From positions 747,042 through 811,041 of the forward strand of contig NW_006766890.1 of NCBI RefSeq assembly GCF_000275845.1: 64,000 nucleotides of DNA, given 5' to 3'. This stretch comes from Dichomitus squalens LYAD-421 SS1 (lineage: Eukaryota > Basidiomycota > Agaricomycetes > Polyporales > Polyporaceae). A model generated the notes under the pieces. It saw only the letters and a list, made by a program, of their open reading frames with translations. It searched no databases and was not told the DNA's origin. Made by a program: the position numbers and the translations under genes. This document shows positions 1 through 11,440 of the stretch, piece after piece (the stretch's first letter is position 1; each line of letters opens with the position of its first letter).

Positions 1-1376
1 GTTCCTCGCGCCCGTGTGGTTGCTTAGCGGCCGGGTGCCAATCGGATTTTGCGTTCTTGACGTCGTGATTTCAGCATCGCGCCTGTTCCACCTCTCACAA
101 GCATCCGGTGCTCCGTCCTTGTCTCATGGCTCGCGAGTTCGCACCTCGGTGTGATTATTCACCGCCAACATCGTCCCCAGCTATGATCCTCTGCTCAGCC
201 CAACACGTTCAGCAATGCTCGGTACAAAATACAATTGCAACAGTTCATTAATCTGCTGGCAACAAGCGTAGGAAAAGAGTACGGCTTGCTTTGCTCAGCC
301 AAGGCATCAGGAGGTGGCATCGTTCGGTATCGGAAGCAATGGACGTGGTGAGTAGTATGCGATCACTACTGTGGATGTGTTCAGTGCTTGGGACAACGGA
401 CGGCCAAGACGTCAAAGATCGAAGGACTTGAACGGATGGGAGGCGCTGTTCGTAGCAGAAGACTAGCGGCGTGGCCATCATCAAAACTCCTTCCAGCGAA
501 GCCTGTTTAAACCCTAGGATTATGGATCGTTTGCCGCACCTATGGTTGTAGGATAATGCATGCGTGCCCCTATCCCTCCATCACAGTCCTGTGCTCCTTC
601 ATACTAGCTGAGCAGTATTCGACAATGCAACATCGCGATATCACTCCATTAACCATCTAGTGCGAGCTATACGCATTTTCGATTCGACAGAAGCCCACCT
701 CTAATTCTGGTGTACTAAGCTCTCACAATGACGGGACCTTGGAATCAGCTATGCACCCTTGCGCCGCGCATTTGCAAATTAGCCTAGAGTGGTGCTGCAA
801 GACTGCGGGTTGGTGCGCCTGATTGGCTAGAGAAGGGGTGCTAGAGGGCAGCGTCTGGAGAGATTTCAACCAAGGGAGACTGCAGAGCTTGGATGGAGAC
901 GGGGCATCAACTTGGGGAAATGAAACGATTAGGTCGCCGCGTTTTTCACGAAGCCCACCTATACGATGCGGAGATTCGGAGAACGAATGCCTCTGTACCG
1001 GGCATTCTGAAATTGGCGAGCTGTTCAAGTCTTCTATTGCGGGTGCAGCCGCGAGAGGATGAGAGGGGGGGGTCTATACATAGGGATAAGAGGGGATGGC
1101 CTCGGAATGTAGGGATCGATACAAGCGGACTACAAATACATTGAGGACGAAAAGTTGTGACGAGACTGTCTATCCGCTACATGATATACGGGATGCCTTC
1201 TATTGGCGAAGACTAGGATGTGATATAAATATATGCTACATTGGGAAGAACAGCCATCTAGTAAGTGCAGAAGGCAATAGGGGAAAAGACGGAGAGAATG
1301 AGAAAGAGAATGGAGGAGAGAGTCAATGTCACAACGATGTCCCAAACTTAATGTCCTATTGTTCAAGAAAGGTAAT
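1..1376. other. No gene recognised (left edge)
   Basis: Short open frames on both strands show no family motif, no plausible splice chain and no tRNA-like structure. The last part probably holds the 3' UTR of the Zn2Cys6 gene, which ends at 1377. Nothing else can be supported. Confidence 0.4.
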
Positions 1377-2517
1377 CTAGTTGGCACCAGGATAGGTTTG
1401 GTCCTGGTAAGTCATATGCTATGGAGTGGTAATGCAGAGTTATAGCGCTAGTGAGTAAGGCGGACATAGTCGTGCTCGGACAATCACGTACAGGGTTCTC
1501 CGCCCATTGGCTAGCGACGTCGGCAGGGATCATTTGCCCGCTGGCTGGGTCAAAAAACACTTGCTGCTGTGGAGCGAACTGACCCATATATGCCGCGCTA
1601 GTGTACCGAGGGCATCGGCGGTGCTTCGATCAGGGCCATTACGAAAGGGTGAAAGAGCCGAGACGTACGTCTGTTGATCCCCTCCGGCCATAGTAGCTAG
1701 TTGAGCCGCCTGATAAGCGTACGTTGGATCTCCGGCGGGAACAGCATGCCCGTATGCGTTGTATGACGTCCCGACTTGCTGTCCCTGCTGCGCATAGCCT
1801 TGCGAGACAAACATATCACCTGCCTGACCCATACCACCCCCCTGCGCGAAGGCGGCTTGCTGGCTGTAGCCTTGAGGGTATGCCATCGGAACACCGGCAT
1901 AGCTCTGATTTTGGCTTGCTTGTGCCCCCTGCGGAGTATATGGGCTGACCGGCGACGAGTTAGGGGAGCTGGCTTGCCAGCCCTGGGGCGCGGGATACGC
2001 TGAGCCAGCAGAATACCCCTGCACGCCTGCCTGCCATCCAAGCGGCGTCGAAGACCGTGCGAGAGTGCTGCTACCGTACCCATGGACGCGTGCATGCGGG
2101 TGGCCGGCCGGTGACGAACCGAGCTGAGACTGCGACTGCGACGGGGTGCCCGAGCGAGAGATAGAGCCGCCTGTGGACGCAGAGACGCCACGCTGCTCGC
2201 TGAGCGACACGTACGTGCACTCGATGTTCTTCTTGGTGCAGCGTTCGCAGCGCGGCATGGTGCCCGAGCACTGTAAAAGCGGCCGACCGAAATCAGGGTC
2301 AAGGACAAACATCGGGTCGGTGGCGGTGAGACGTGCGCACCTTGACTTGGCGCCGGCGGCATTCAGTGCATGCAATGGGCGTGCGCTTGCTCCGGACGAT
2401 GGGTTGGAGCAGGCTCGGGTCGAAAGGGAGAGACCGACCGGCTATGGCGAGAGAAAGTCAGATCATGTGAGCGCGGACCGTGATCAATAGACGTTGCCTA
2501 CAAGGGTTGCTCGACAT
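1377..2517 (-). CDS. Zn2Cys6 binuclear-cluster transcription factor
   Basis: Predicted fungal-specific DNA-binding regulator. Exons on the minus strand: 2517-2502, 2441-2341, 2270-1669, 1597-1492 and 1403-1377, giving 283 aa in one frame. The zinc cluster straddles the intron at 2340-2271. Exon 2 ends in ACTECRRRQVK and exon 3 begins CSGTMPRCERC, making a perfect C-X2-C-X6-C-X6-C-X2-C-X6-C cluster near residues 27-54. Basic residues flank it. The remainder is rich in Ser, Gly, Gln, Pro and Tyr with no middle homology domain, so this is a short, low-complexity member of the family. The first coding exon is only 16 nt (MSSNP plus one base); it was chosen because the next exon has no in-frame ATG and starts after a strong acceptor. 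The last 9-codon exon ends in DQTYPGAN. Target genes cannot be inferred. Confidence 0.82.
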
Positions 2518-3867
2518 TGCGTGCAAATAATCGCAAAAGGGTCAAGGGCGGGATGATACGAATGTGGTACGAAGACGAGTCGGGCTAGCTGTGATTAACA
2601 GATGCCTGTGACCGGAACCAGAGGCAGATGACGAAGAGGGGTGTTGGGGAAGGCAGGATGGACGACATGGATTCTTATACGCGTCTCTGAATTCGGCTGT
2701 CCGGGACACATATGAAGCTCGTCAGAGAAGGCGACAAACCCTAGAAGCTGCCGACTGAGCAGAAACTCGAGCGCGTGTGCCTGTGTACCGCACCGTACGG
2801 TCATGCTGATTTTCGTCAACGTGTAGAGAACGCAAAATCGGTAGAGCTGACCCTGTTTAGTCAAAGGAGTCCGACGGTCAGCGCAGGCAAGCTGTGCGGG
2901 ATCCTACGACACGTTACGTACGGCATCGAGCTTTCTCGATCGGCACCTACTGCTCGTGAATCGGAGATGGGTTGAAATTCCAGCTGGCGTGGCGTGGCCT
3001 GCACACCAGGAGCGCGGGCCAGTCGGACTCGGTCCAAGAGCGACCATCAGGGCCGCGTCTGGAGTGATAATCAACGAGCCTCGCCTCAAGCGCGGTACCC
3101 ATTCGGTGAGAAGCCAAAACCGCAGGAGACATGTTTCGCCAAAGTTGCATTGTGCAGAGCTGTTTGCAAGATGGAGTTTGTGTCGATGGGCAGATGGCGG
3201 GGTGGTTGATGTAACGATGTCGTGACGTCGCTCTGCCGCCCGTACGCGAACGCCTAACAGTACCGTCCCACCAGTATGATCCTGGGACCACGGAGAAAGT
3301 GTCAGCTCCCAGCTCACCTGGCCATCGGGCTGCCGAATCGAACCCTTTCGGCGGTCCCCACAGTCGGCTGGGTTTCGTACCTATACAATACCGCATGGGG
3401 CTAACGTTCGAACGTTGATCCGCTGCGCATTCGACCTTACACCACGCCCGGCGGAAACAGTATACATACGCTCCTATCGGACCATAAACGGAGCCGGTTA
3501 GTCCGCCACACATTCGAGTTGTACTGTGTGGACCCGCAGAATTTCGAGAATGCTACAGCAAGCTCAGACACCAGAGTGCGGCTCCTATCGTCTGTATACT
3601 TCAATTTCCAAAAATCCAACGTCTCCGCTCGGGTACCTACCGTAAAGACGTTCCTGAGCGGTCCAGTGCGTCATCAGGATTTACAGCTCGACCGACCTTA
3701 GAAGAAACCATCCGATCTTACGAAAGACGAACGTAGGCGCAGCAATCCTCAGCTGTCTATGCAACTGACACCGTCGCTCCGAAGGTGCCGAAGGCCTCAC
3801 AGGATCCGAAACACGCATTCACCGTGTAGTAACTTACAGCGCGTAGAGATACAAGAGCCCCAGTCCG
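2518..3867. other. Intergenic, no gene recognised
   Basis: This 1.35-kb stretch lies between the 3' end of the proteasome alpha-2 gene and the start of the Zn2Cys6 gene. Open frames of up to about 190 codons (for example 2947-3513 on the minus strand) are rich in Arg, Trp and Cys and have no domain or consistent splicing. They look like chance frames in moderately GC-rich DNA. Confidence 0.4.
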
Positions 3868-4881
3868 TTACATCGCAAGATAGTCTCGTACCTCCTCTTC
3901 TGTCAGTTTGCGGAACGTGGGCTTCACCCGCCCTGTGCCCTCGATCTTGCCAGCCGCCAAATCCGCCTCACTCGGGACAGTGACCACTCCGATTTCGATT
4001 GTCTTCTCTGTCATGTGGCCCTCAAAGCCTTCCTTAAGCGTGAGCAGTGCCGTATGGATGGCATCTTCCAAGCTGATGTCGTCGTTGTATCTGGTGGAGA
4101 CGAGGCGAAGAGAACGTCAATAACAGAACGAATCCTATCAGAGACGAAAGGCGCACCGCTTTTCCAGGAACGTCTTTGCGTTGACCATGTTCTTCCCGAT
4201 CGCGCTTGCTTTCCATGCCCAGAAGGAACCGGATGGATCTACTTGGTATAGACTTGGACCACGCGTAATGTCCCACCCCGCCACCAACAAAGATACGCCA
4301 TACGGACGCACACCTCTGTTATGAAATTGATTGAGCATCATAATTGCTGTGGGTGCCCTTCGTCTGCAATAGGGAATATAGGACTCACCCTGACTGGGTG
4401 GCTTGCTGCATTATGTTCGCAATCTCTTGAGTAAGAATTCGCGTCGACGGGTATTCGCCGTAGATCTTCCAATACGCCTGTGCGCTCTTGCGTGCCTTGG
4501 CGACGAGGATGCGGAAATCCGGGCCCATACCGGAGTAGACGATGCCAATGTTGGGACAGATCACGGAGACCTTGTCGATCATGGAGTCGTCGATGAGAAT
4601 GGAGGAGGATTTCTTCTCGGTGGCAATGACGATGCCATTGGAGGCTGCAAGCGAACTCAGCATCTGTCTCCATGGCTTCGACGCACCAGTGCGCGCACCT
4701 TTGATGCCGAGACTAGTCGTTCCGGATGAGACAGCGGCGAGAGCATGTTCTATCTGGACAAGCTTCCCGCTCGGAGAGAAGACAGTGAGGGAGTAACTAG
4801 TAGCACACCACTTGTTCAGAAGAAGGAAATGGGATACGCGGTGAACGCGCACCTGTAGGCACCTCCGTCTGCAGTAGCCAT
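3868..4881 (-). CDS. PRE8: 20S proteasome subunit alpha-2
   Basis: Alpha-ring subunit of the 20S core proteasome (PSMA2/Pre8 family), acting in ubiquitin-dependent proteolysis in cytosol and nucleus. Exons: 4881-4853, 4796-4699, 4644-4389, 4315-4157 and 4090-3868, giving 254 aa, close to the family's roughly 250. The N-terminus contains [19 protein letters not shown], the alpha-subunit signature, with the start methionine ten residues before it. The block [13 protein letters not shown] and the segment [18 protein letters not shown] are also typical. As expected of alpha subunits there is no N-terminal catalytic threonine. The intron at 4698-4645 is 54 nt, keeps the frame and has no stop, so its retention would insert 18 residues. 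It is treated as an intron because the family joins IK directly to [11 protein letters not shown] cluster of CACGTG sites lies upstream. Confidence 0.96.
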
Positions 4882-4992
4882 GTGTGTGATGTGCGGTGTA
4901 TGTAGACAACGAGGAGCGGCGAGGAGGAGGGTGCAAGATTGCGAACCGAGCCCAGGACGCGTAATGGCAGCTCGACGCGCGTCGAATCGCCC

Positions 4993-5105
4993 CACGTGGC
5001 CCGCTCTCACGTGCATTCCCTTCCAGGGCACTCTGCTCGGGGCGTTCTTTCCACGTGGAACCCAATCTACAAGTCCGATCGCCACGCTCGCGTGCGCAGC
5101 ACGTG
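4993..5105. promoter_or_regulatory. Cluster of four CACGTG palindromes upstream of PRE8
   Basis: CACGTG occurs at 4993-4998, 5008-5013, 5052-5057 and 5100-5105, between 112 and 224 bp upstream of the alpha-2 start codon. Such palindromes are E-boxes bound by bHLH factors. The role in this gene is inferred from position only. Confidence 0.5.
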
Positions 5106-5947
5106 GGCAGCAGCGCTGGAAAAGGGAGGATCTGCGATTTGGTCGAGTTCGTTGGATGGCGAACTGCGATGATGCTCGCGTTCTCGTCCGGACTCACCTC
5201 CCCCGGACTTCGTACGCGTGTGCCTTGCGGGTCTTTGTAGTATCTACATACCGCCCAGCCTCCTCTCACCTATTTTTCTTGGTCCGTCTTTCAAATTCCA
5301 GCTCCCTTCCGTCACCCAGAGAACATGAACCCTGATCGGCAGTCGCAGTCGGCCGGCTTGAACTGGTACATACTTGTCGTAAACCGTCCACCGTCAAGGT
5401 CGGACTGCGAACTCACCCGGCGCAGTCAACGGGATGACCTCACAACAGACGGTGGTCCGTTGGTTGTCCTTGTTGTCGATCGTCTCGCTGCGCTCGCCGA
5501 CGAGGAGAAATTAGATGTCTGATTAAATTCGACGCCCCACGCCCTTTGCCAGCCATTCGTCTCACAGATTGCACAATTTTAGGCCTACCTGAACGGTGCT
5601 CTGAAACAACTCCATCAGTCTTCAGCTTTGCTACGCGAGGCAGAGGCGTCGACGACCATTATGTACTAAACTCGCAGAGGACTTCTCTCACAAAAGTTCA
5701 TGGCAGCAATATAGTGTGATCACTGCGATGGTTAAGAGACTACGCAAACTACCAGCATCGTAGCTCGGTTGGCCGTATTGATCGTATGAGCTTCATAATT
5801 CGAGCTAACTCGTTGAAGCACGGCGACCGGGCTCAGAGGTGGGGTGATTGTGATCATGGTATACATTCATCTCAGAATTACAGCACAATAATACACGTCT
5901 CGACAGGTATGTCTTCTCCCATTGCTTTCTGTCCGTTACCAAGGAGT
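5106..5947. other. Intergenic, no gene recognised
   Basis: The region lies between the PRE8 upstream element cluster and the 3' end of the peroxiredoxin gene. A 65-codon plus-strand frame starting at 5325 has no family resemblance. The rest is presumably peroxiredoxin 3' UTR and PRE8 promoter. Confidence 0.4.
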
Positions 5948-7174
5948 TTACTCGACCTTGAGAGGCGTGGTGCGGAGATACGGCTGCAGCTCGAACGTCA
6001 GCATCACACTCGTTCGCGATTACCATGGCGAATGAATCGTCTGCCCACCTTGTGGACGGTGAAGTTGGGGAACAGCGTCTTAGCCTCCTCGTTCGAGACT
6101 GACGGGTGGACGATGACATCGTCGCCCTTCTTCCAGTTGACGGGGGTGGTAACACGGTACTTGTCGCCGATCTGGAGAGCTGTGAGTGTCATTGCAAATG
6201 CGGGAGTCAGTGTTTTATCTCGTCCGCGGCGAGCACGGAGTAGGTAGACGCACAATCGACGACACTGTTCGATGCCGGCGTTAGACGTAAGTATTGATCA
6301 ATGGTGGCATGGCAAGCTGTGTTGGACACCCACCGGATGATCTCGTCAAAGTTGCGCCCAGTAGACGCCGGGTAGGCGATGGTAAGGCGGATAACCTTCT
6401 TGGGGTCAATGATGAAGACAGTACGTATCTGATGAGACAAAGGCGTCAGTGTTGGACAGGAGTCCGCGAAACCCGCCATCATGAATGGCGTGCGGGATTA
6501 CTACTTACGGTGAAAGGGAGACCCTTGGCGTCACGGTTAGTCGCATCCTGCTGGTCAAGCATATCGTATAGAGTAGAAATCTTGCGGTCGGCGTCCGCAA
6601 TCTGTTGCGGTCGAGTTATCGTTTGGTCATGATCCGCTTGACGGGCAGATGCGAGCACCAATGGCTTACTATGGGGAATTGCACGTTGGTCGGCCCGAAC
6701 TTGCTGCCATACTCGTTGATATCCTCGACCCATTTCTCGTGGTCACTGAGGCCATTGGCGGAGATACCGATGAGCTTCACACCGCGCTTTTCGAAGTCAG
6801 GGGTCCTGTATGCGCATACATCGTAGCGTGGATCAGTATGCATCATTCTGCCACCGACGGTCCAAATGCATGCCAGAGCGTACAGAAGTGCTCACCTCCG
6901 CGCGACCTCTGCAAGCTCTGTGGTACAGACGGGGGTGAAGTCACCGGGGTGGGAGAAGAGAATGGCCTTTCATACGTATAAGACCAAGGACGAGACGTCA
7001 TCAAGCACAGACGAAGCATGCGGGGAAGAAGTCGTTATCAGATCTCCGAGACGCGCCTGGCCCATAACGGTATATGCTCACCCAGGAATCGCCAATCCAC
7101 TCATGGAACTTGATGGGACCCTTGGTGGTCTCAGCCTCGAAGTCGGGCGCGATATCTCCCAGACGAAGACCCAT
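5948..7174 (-). CDS. 1-Cys peroxiredoxin (Prx6 type)
   Basis: Thiol peroxidase that reduces hydrogen peroxide and organic peroxides. Exons: 7174-7082, 6966-6896, 6805-6670, 6601-6509, 6428-6334, 6264-6254, 6179-6049 and 5989-5948, giving 223 aa, the usual Prx6 length. It opens MGLRLGDIAPDFEAETT. The peroxidatic cysteine is Cys45 in HPGDFTPVCTTE. The Prx6-specific C-terminal region contains KYRVTTPVNWKKGDDVIV and ends YLRTTPLKVE. No mitochondrial presequence is present: an in-frame stop lies just upstream of the ATG, so a cytosolic protein is likely. The sixth exon is only 11 nt and supplies the residues that complete RVVDSLQ. A TATA-like element lies about 100 bp upstream. Confidence 0.95.
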
Positions 7175-7269
7175 TGCGAAAAGCTGCGTTCAAAAGGTGA
7201 TGGAGAGGATGGAGAGGTGGAGAGAAGAGCCGAAGCAACTATCGTTCTCACCCATGTCCATGCTCGGCC

Positions 7270-7276
7270 TTAAATA
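7270..7276 (-). promoter_or_regulatory. TATA-like box of the peroxiredoxin gene
   Basis: TATTTAA read on the minus strand, about 95-100 bp upstream of the ATG at 7174. Spacing and orientation fit a core promoter; this is inference. Confidence 0.4.
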
Positions 7277-8052
7277 GGGGGTTAAGCAGATAATGATTGC
7301 AAGTTAATGACTCCGGGGGTGGTGATAATCGCGCCTTCGGTTCACACGCTCAAAGGGCTGGTGAAAGGCTCTGGTGACGTTATTTGACTTGGCTTTGGGA
7401 TGATAGTTCTTCTAATAGTCAGTTGGGCGAAGGGGTTGCTGAAGGGCGACGTTGCGACTAGCACTGGTGCTGGAGGAGGTCGACCGGAATACACAGGCAC
7501 ATTAACCATTGCCGAAGCGTTGCACTGTTGCAGCCACGACGATCATCTCAAAACGAAGATCTCCATGCGCGATCACGAGACTCATCACAAACCAAACGCG
7601 TCTCATATCATCGTGCCCGACAACGCGTACAAGCAGGGAACGAGGCTCCGTGGAGTGAGGGGGCTGAGAGCTTGAATCTCGACACCGGCCAGAGGGCTGC
7701 TCACTATCACTCGCCGTTTCATAACGCTGCAGGTCGAGCTTCGCGCCAAGCTTCTCATCTTGTCCCCATCGCCGATGGCACCAGATAATCCATCGGATTA
7801 CCCTCTGGTCCCGGGAGCTGTGTGCCAAAGTGCTAGGTTGCGCTAAAACACACGTCCAAATGACTAGCATCGATGCAGTCATCCGAACCCAATGATTGCG
7901 CAATAAGTAGCGTACAGATGCAGGTGCAACAGCGAGGACCACGATAGCGATCCCAGGAACAGCGGACCTGGTGGGAGACTCGGGGCCGGGTAGTGCTACA
8001 AGCGACGACTATGAGAACACGGAATGCTGGGACACGAAACCATACAAAGCAA
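7277..8052. other. Intergenic, no gene recognised
   Basis: The stretch lies between the peroxiredoxin promoter and the SSU72 stop codon. It contains a 146-codon minus-strand frame (7502-7942) with no domain, no useful splice context and a composition unlike the neighbouring exons. No RNA gene was seen. Confidence 0.4.
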
Positions 8053-9287
8053 TCAGTAGTACGCGACCGCGTGTAGAACACTCTGAGGATGCTTCTCTTG
8101 CTGTGCCTGAAGAATACCGTTGATCTCTTCGTCTATGTCATTTGCGTTCTCGATCTACATGGATCACGATCGCACAGGCGTTAGTTTCATTATCGCAATA
8201 GCGCCGTCTATTCGGGTTGACAGGGAACTCACCGCGGTGGCGAGATCAAGAATCGCTTTGCCTGCCAGGTGCGCCTCCTCGTGATTATCTTTGATTTCTA
8301 AGTTGATTATATGCACGGGTTTGTTGAAGTCACCGCCTCTTGCGAGCAAGTCTGGAACACCTCAATTGATCGGAAGAGAACGTCGCCTGGCGCTGCCACC
8401 CACCATCACATACTGCATCGAAGCACCTCTCCTCGCAGGTTATGACGATGTCAGCCACTGTCTTGGACTCCTGCCATCGCTCTGGTGCTAACTTGATTCG
8501 CCTATTCCTGTCAATCATTTGCAAGAGCCCGTTTGCGGTATACCTACGCCCCAGGTTGGATGTCGCGTCAACGAGGGAGGAAGAGAAAAGACCACTCACA
8601 GTCTAGCATCCTGGGATTGGAGCTCCTCATAGATATCGTTGTACGGGGTGCCGAAGGGATAGACATTGGGCTTGTCTATGGCTGGACCGGGCAACCGTAC
8701 GGCCGACCCAGTGCCGGATGAGCAAACGCGGAAGCCTGCCTTGCTGAAAGGACGCACGTTCGTAACCCAAACAACCTTCCCGCATAGAAAGGCACTTACG
8801 CGAGCACATAGTGACCTTCCATAGATCGGTTCTGCATGACTGGTCGGATGCAATCCAATGCTACATACAGATACGTACGCACCTGATTACTTGCGCATAC
8901 TACGCAGAATAGTGGACGCGGCTTGTAGGTCGTTGGCCGCGTCGGCTGCTCACGCGGAATACTGGACGCGCTTTGTGCTTCCTGAGTGAGTTGTTGATTT
9001 GAAACCTCATGGCCCGGGTGCTGTGGAGGAGTCGCTGTGGGATATGGAGGGTAGTTTTGAGGGACAGGTGTATAGTTTTGGGGGACAGGTGGAGGGTATC
9101 CTTGTGAGGAGGATGCCTGAAAAGAAGGTGCCTGATGCGGCAGCAGTTGTTGAGGAAGACCTTGCGAAGGCGGAGGCCCTTGAAGCGGTGGCCCGGACGG
9201 GGTGTTAGAGTGTGACCTCTGCTGCTGCAACCGAGGATCTTGACCTTGACGGGCAAGACGCGGGTCGCGAGCTCTTCTTGGGTCCAT
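8053..9287 (-). CDS. SSU72: RNA polymerase II CTD phosphatase Ssu72, with N-terminal extension
   Basis: Removes phosphate from Ser5/Ser7 of the RNA polymerase II C-terminal domain and works with the cleavage/polyadenylation machinery in the nucleus. Exons: 9287-8883, 8831-8800, 8743-8600, 8543-8404, 8351-8233 and 8154-8053, giving 313 aa. The catalytic CX5R motif is CASNQNR at residues 131-137, split by an intron. Further family blocks are [30 protein letters not shown] and the C-terminal [11 protein letters not shown]. The catalytic part is about 185 aa, like a complete Ssu72. The first 125 or so residues are extra, opening [14 protein letters not shown] followed by Gln/Pro/Tyr-rich sequence. 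The start at 9287 is fixed by an in-frame TAG five codons upstream. Confidence 0.95.
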
Positions 9288-11440
9288 AGCAAGCAGGGCC
9301 TACAGTAAGACGCGTCAGAAAGCAAGTCGGTCTGCGTGCAAGAATCCCAAGTCTCAGCAGTATCCAGAACATTATAAGTCGTCTCCTCGACCCCGCAGGA
9401 CAGTGCATTTTGCAGGTCGAGTATCCGCTTCCACTCTGTAGTCATCTCTGGCGAGTGAACAGTTTATGCTACTCACTTTAGCGGGCCAAAACCACAACGA
9501 TGTCTGTTCAAGAGACGTAAGGACACGGATGGAGAGCCACAGGCTGGTGGCCGCTGTTGGTCAGGCCGGGCCGTGGGAATCGGCGCCGACTGCTCTCTAG
9601 CCCGACCCCGAGAAATTCGGAGGTGTGCTACTCATCCCCATCCCCGTCAACACGCGTGAGGTTCCTACTGCTACGGGCCTAGGACCTTCGTCCATCGACT
9701 ATACAGCTCGTAGCGCGTGCAATACACTTGCATACATCACCGAATTGATCTCAGCTACGCTTGTTCGCCTTGCATAGAGCGGCGCCGACGGATGTTCGAA
9801 GTTCATGGTCAACACTGTTCAATTCTTCGTCTGCCACCACCGCGACGAGGCTGGCAGTACAGAACAGGAACTCATCTTTGAGTGGAGACAGTAAATGGAG
9901 CGCTTACGTCGTCGACATGGTGAAATCTCACTGAATAACATTAAGCTACATACATCTAACCTGAGGTCCCCATCATATGCCCCGGCCATACGCTTGTCTC
10001 TAACACAATGACTGTTGACAGTAAGTACAACGTCCTCCACTATTTGCGATTTTCTCTGCATTCCCGTCGTCGGACTATATGAGTTGTCTTACTGATCAAC
10101 GTCCTAGGTCGCCTGAGCAGAACGGTCCCGATACTCGACTCGGACTTAGAACTGTAGGTGTCCCCCTGGCCGACCGTGCCGTTCAGCACTCGCTTCAGAT
10201 CGAACCCGAGCTCCAATAGTCCGGGCCTTAGCTAGCAAGGTGTCCTAGTCCCTAGCTACCAACTACTCGTCAGAAGGGAGTCGAGCCCGCTCCGGCGCGT
10301 TTGCCACCCGAGAGGGACATACGTATGCTCCTCCGCGGCCCGCTGCTAGATTCCTTCGGCACGCCACCAAAGTTGTGTCCAAGCCACCGCCAAAGCAAAT
10401 TCCTGCGTAATTCGGTTCGCGCATCCATGGTGCAGCAATAATGAATGTCCTTGTCCACGGCTTGTCATGCAGGCGCCGACCGGCTCGGCACCTCAGTCGA
10501 GCCCCGAGCATGGTAACGACACATCCCTCTCCTGCACCTCTAGTATCGATCGTACACGGCCCACACTCTTCTATCCGCGACGCCCCACAGCAAGCACAGG
10601 GAGCACAGGGATTTGCCAGCCCAGTCCAGGAGAGGTCAATCAGAGATCGCATACCCGATGCTCCGGTGTGTACATGCCCACAACTGTGTGCTGCGTGCGT
10701 CTCAGTTTTTGATGCACACTGCCAGAACAGCACATCCTTGGGCGAATTCGTTGCCACAGCGCTGGCGTCCTCAACTCACCAGCTCGGGTACGACAAGCCG
10801 ACGAGACCGTGACACAGCCGCATGCCGACAGCATCTGCCATTGATTCCAACCGAACGGCACTGGATGGGGACATCCTCAATATAGACAATATGACCGATA
10901 CGTGTACGTACACGTCCCCGCACGATGACTTTAGTTGGTTTTGACTACCTGCCCTTAGGTATATCTGCAGTTTTCCATCCAGGTCAGTGGAACGGCGGGC
11001 GTCGGGGGCACCCGTGCTCCGCGCGCTTGGCAACATAGTTGTATCCTTTGTTCCTGAGTCGCACTTTCAGAGTACAAGAGTTTGCTCGACAAGTGCAATA
11101 ATCGTCATGCGCCCAGTTTTCGATGGCGATGTGTGTAAGACTTTCGAAATCCCGTATGGTCACGTGCCTGCTCATTTCGATGGAGTCCTTACACTGATCT
11201 AACCGTAGCAAAGTAATCGTTTGACAAGTTGACATCTCCTCCATACTGGCGGCTCCAGCGGCTCGCCATCCTCGTTTCAATTCGACCGGACGCATTGCGG
11301 CCACTGCCGTCCGGAGCGCGCTTTTGCCTTCGCGAAACGTTGTGCATTCGAATGATCATGGTCCTTTCTTGCCTCGAGAAATAGTCTAACACAACTTCTA
11401 TCTTACAATCCTTTCCGCCCTTTCCCTAGCTCAAAGTATC
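9288..11440. other. Long intergenic stretch, no gene recognised
   Basis: About 2.15 kb between the SSU72 start and the SDR stop. A minus-strand frame opening MTTEWKRILDLQNA (from 9445) looks briefly protein-like but loses any such character and overlaps the SSU72 5' region. A 164-codon minus-strand frame at 10263-10757 has many Cys, Gly and Arg but no arranged motif. I see no mobile element, tRNA or repeat. Confidence 0.4.

Noticed and set aside
2947..3513. 188-codon minus-strand open frame
   Set aside because: Composition is random (many Arg, Cys, Trp), no domain and no splice context; it overlaps another random frame of similar quality.
9260..9445. Frame opening MTTEWKRILDLQN upstream of SSU72
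   Set aside because: It could be an extra 5' exon or a uORF, but no donor/acceptor pair joins it to SSU72 in phase and there is a stop just before the SSU72 ATG.
10263..10757. 164-codon minus-strand open frame rich in Cys
   Set aside because: Cysteines show no regular spacing, and overlapping frames on the other strand are equally long.
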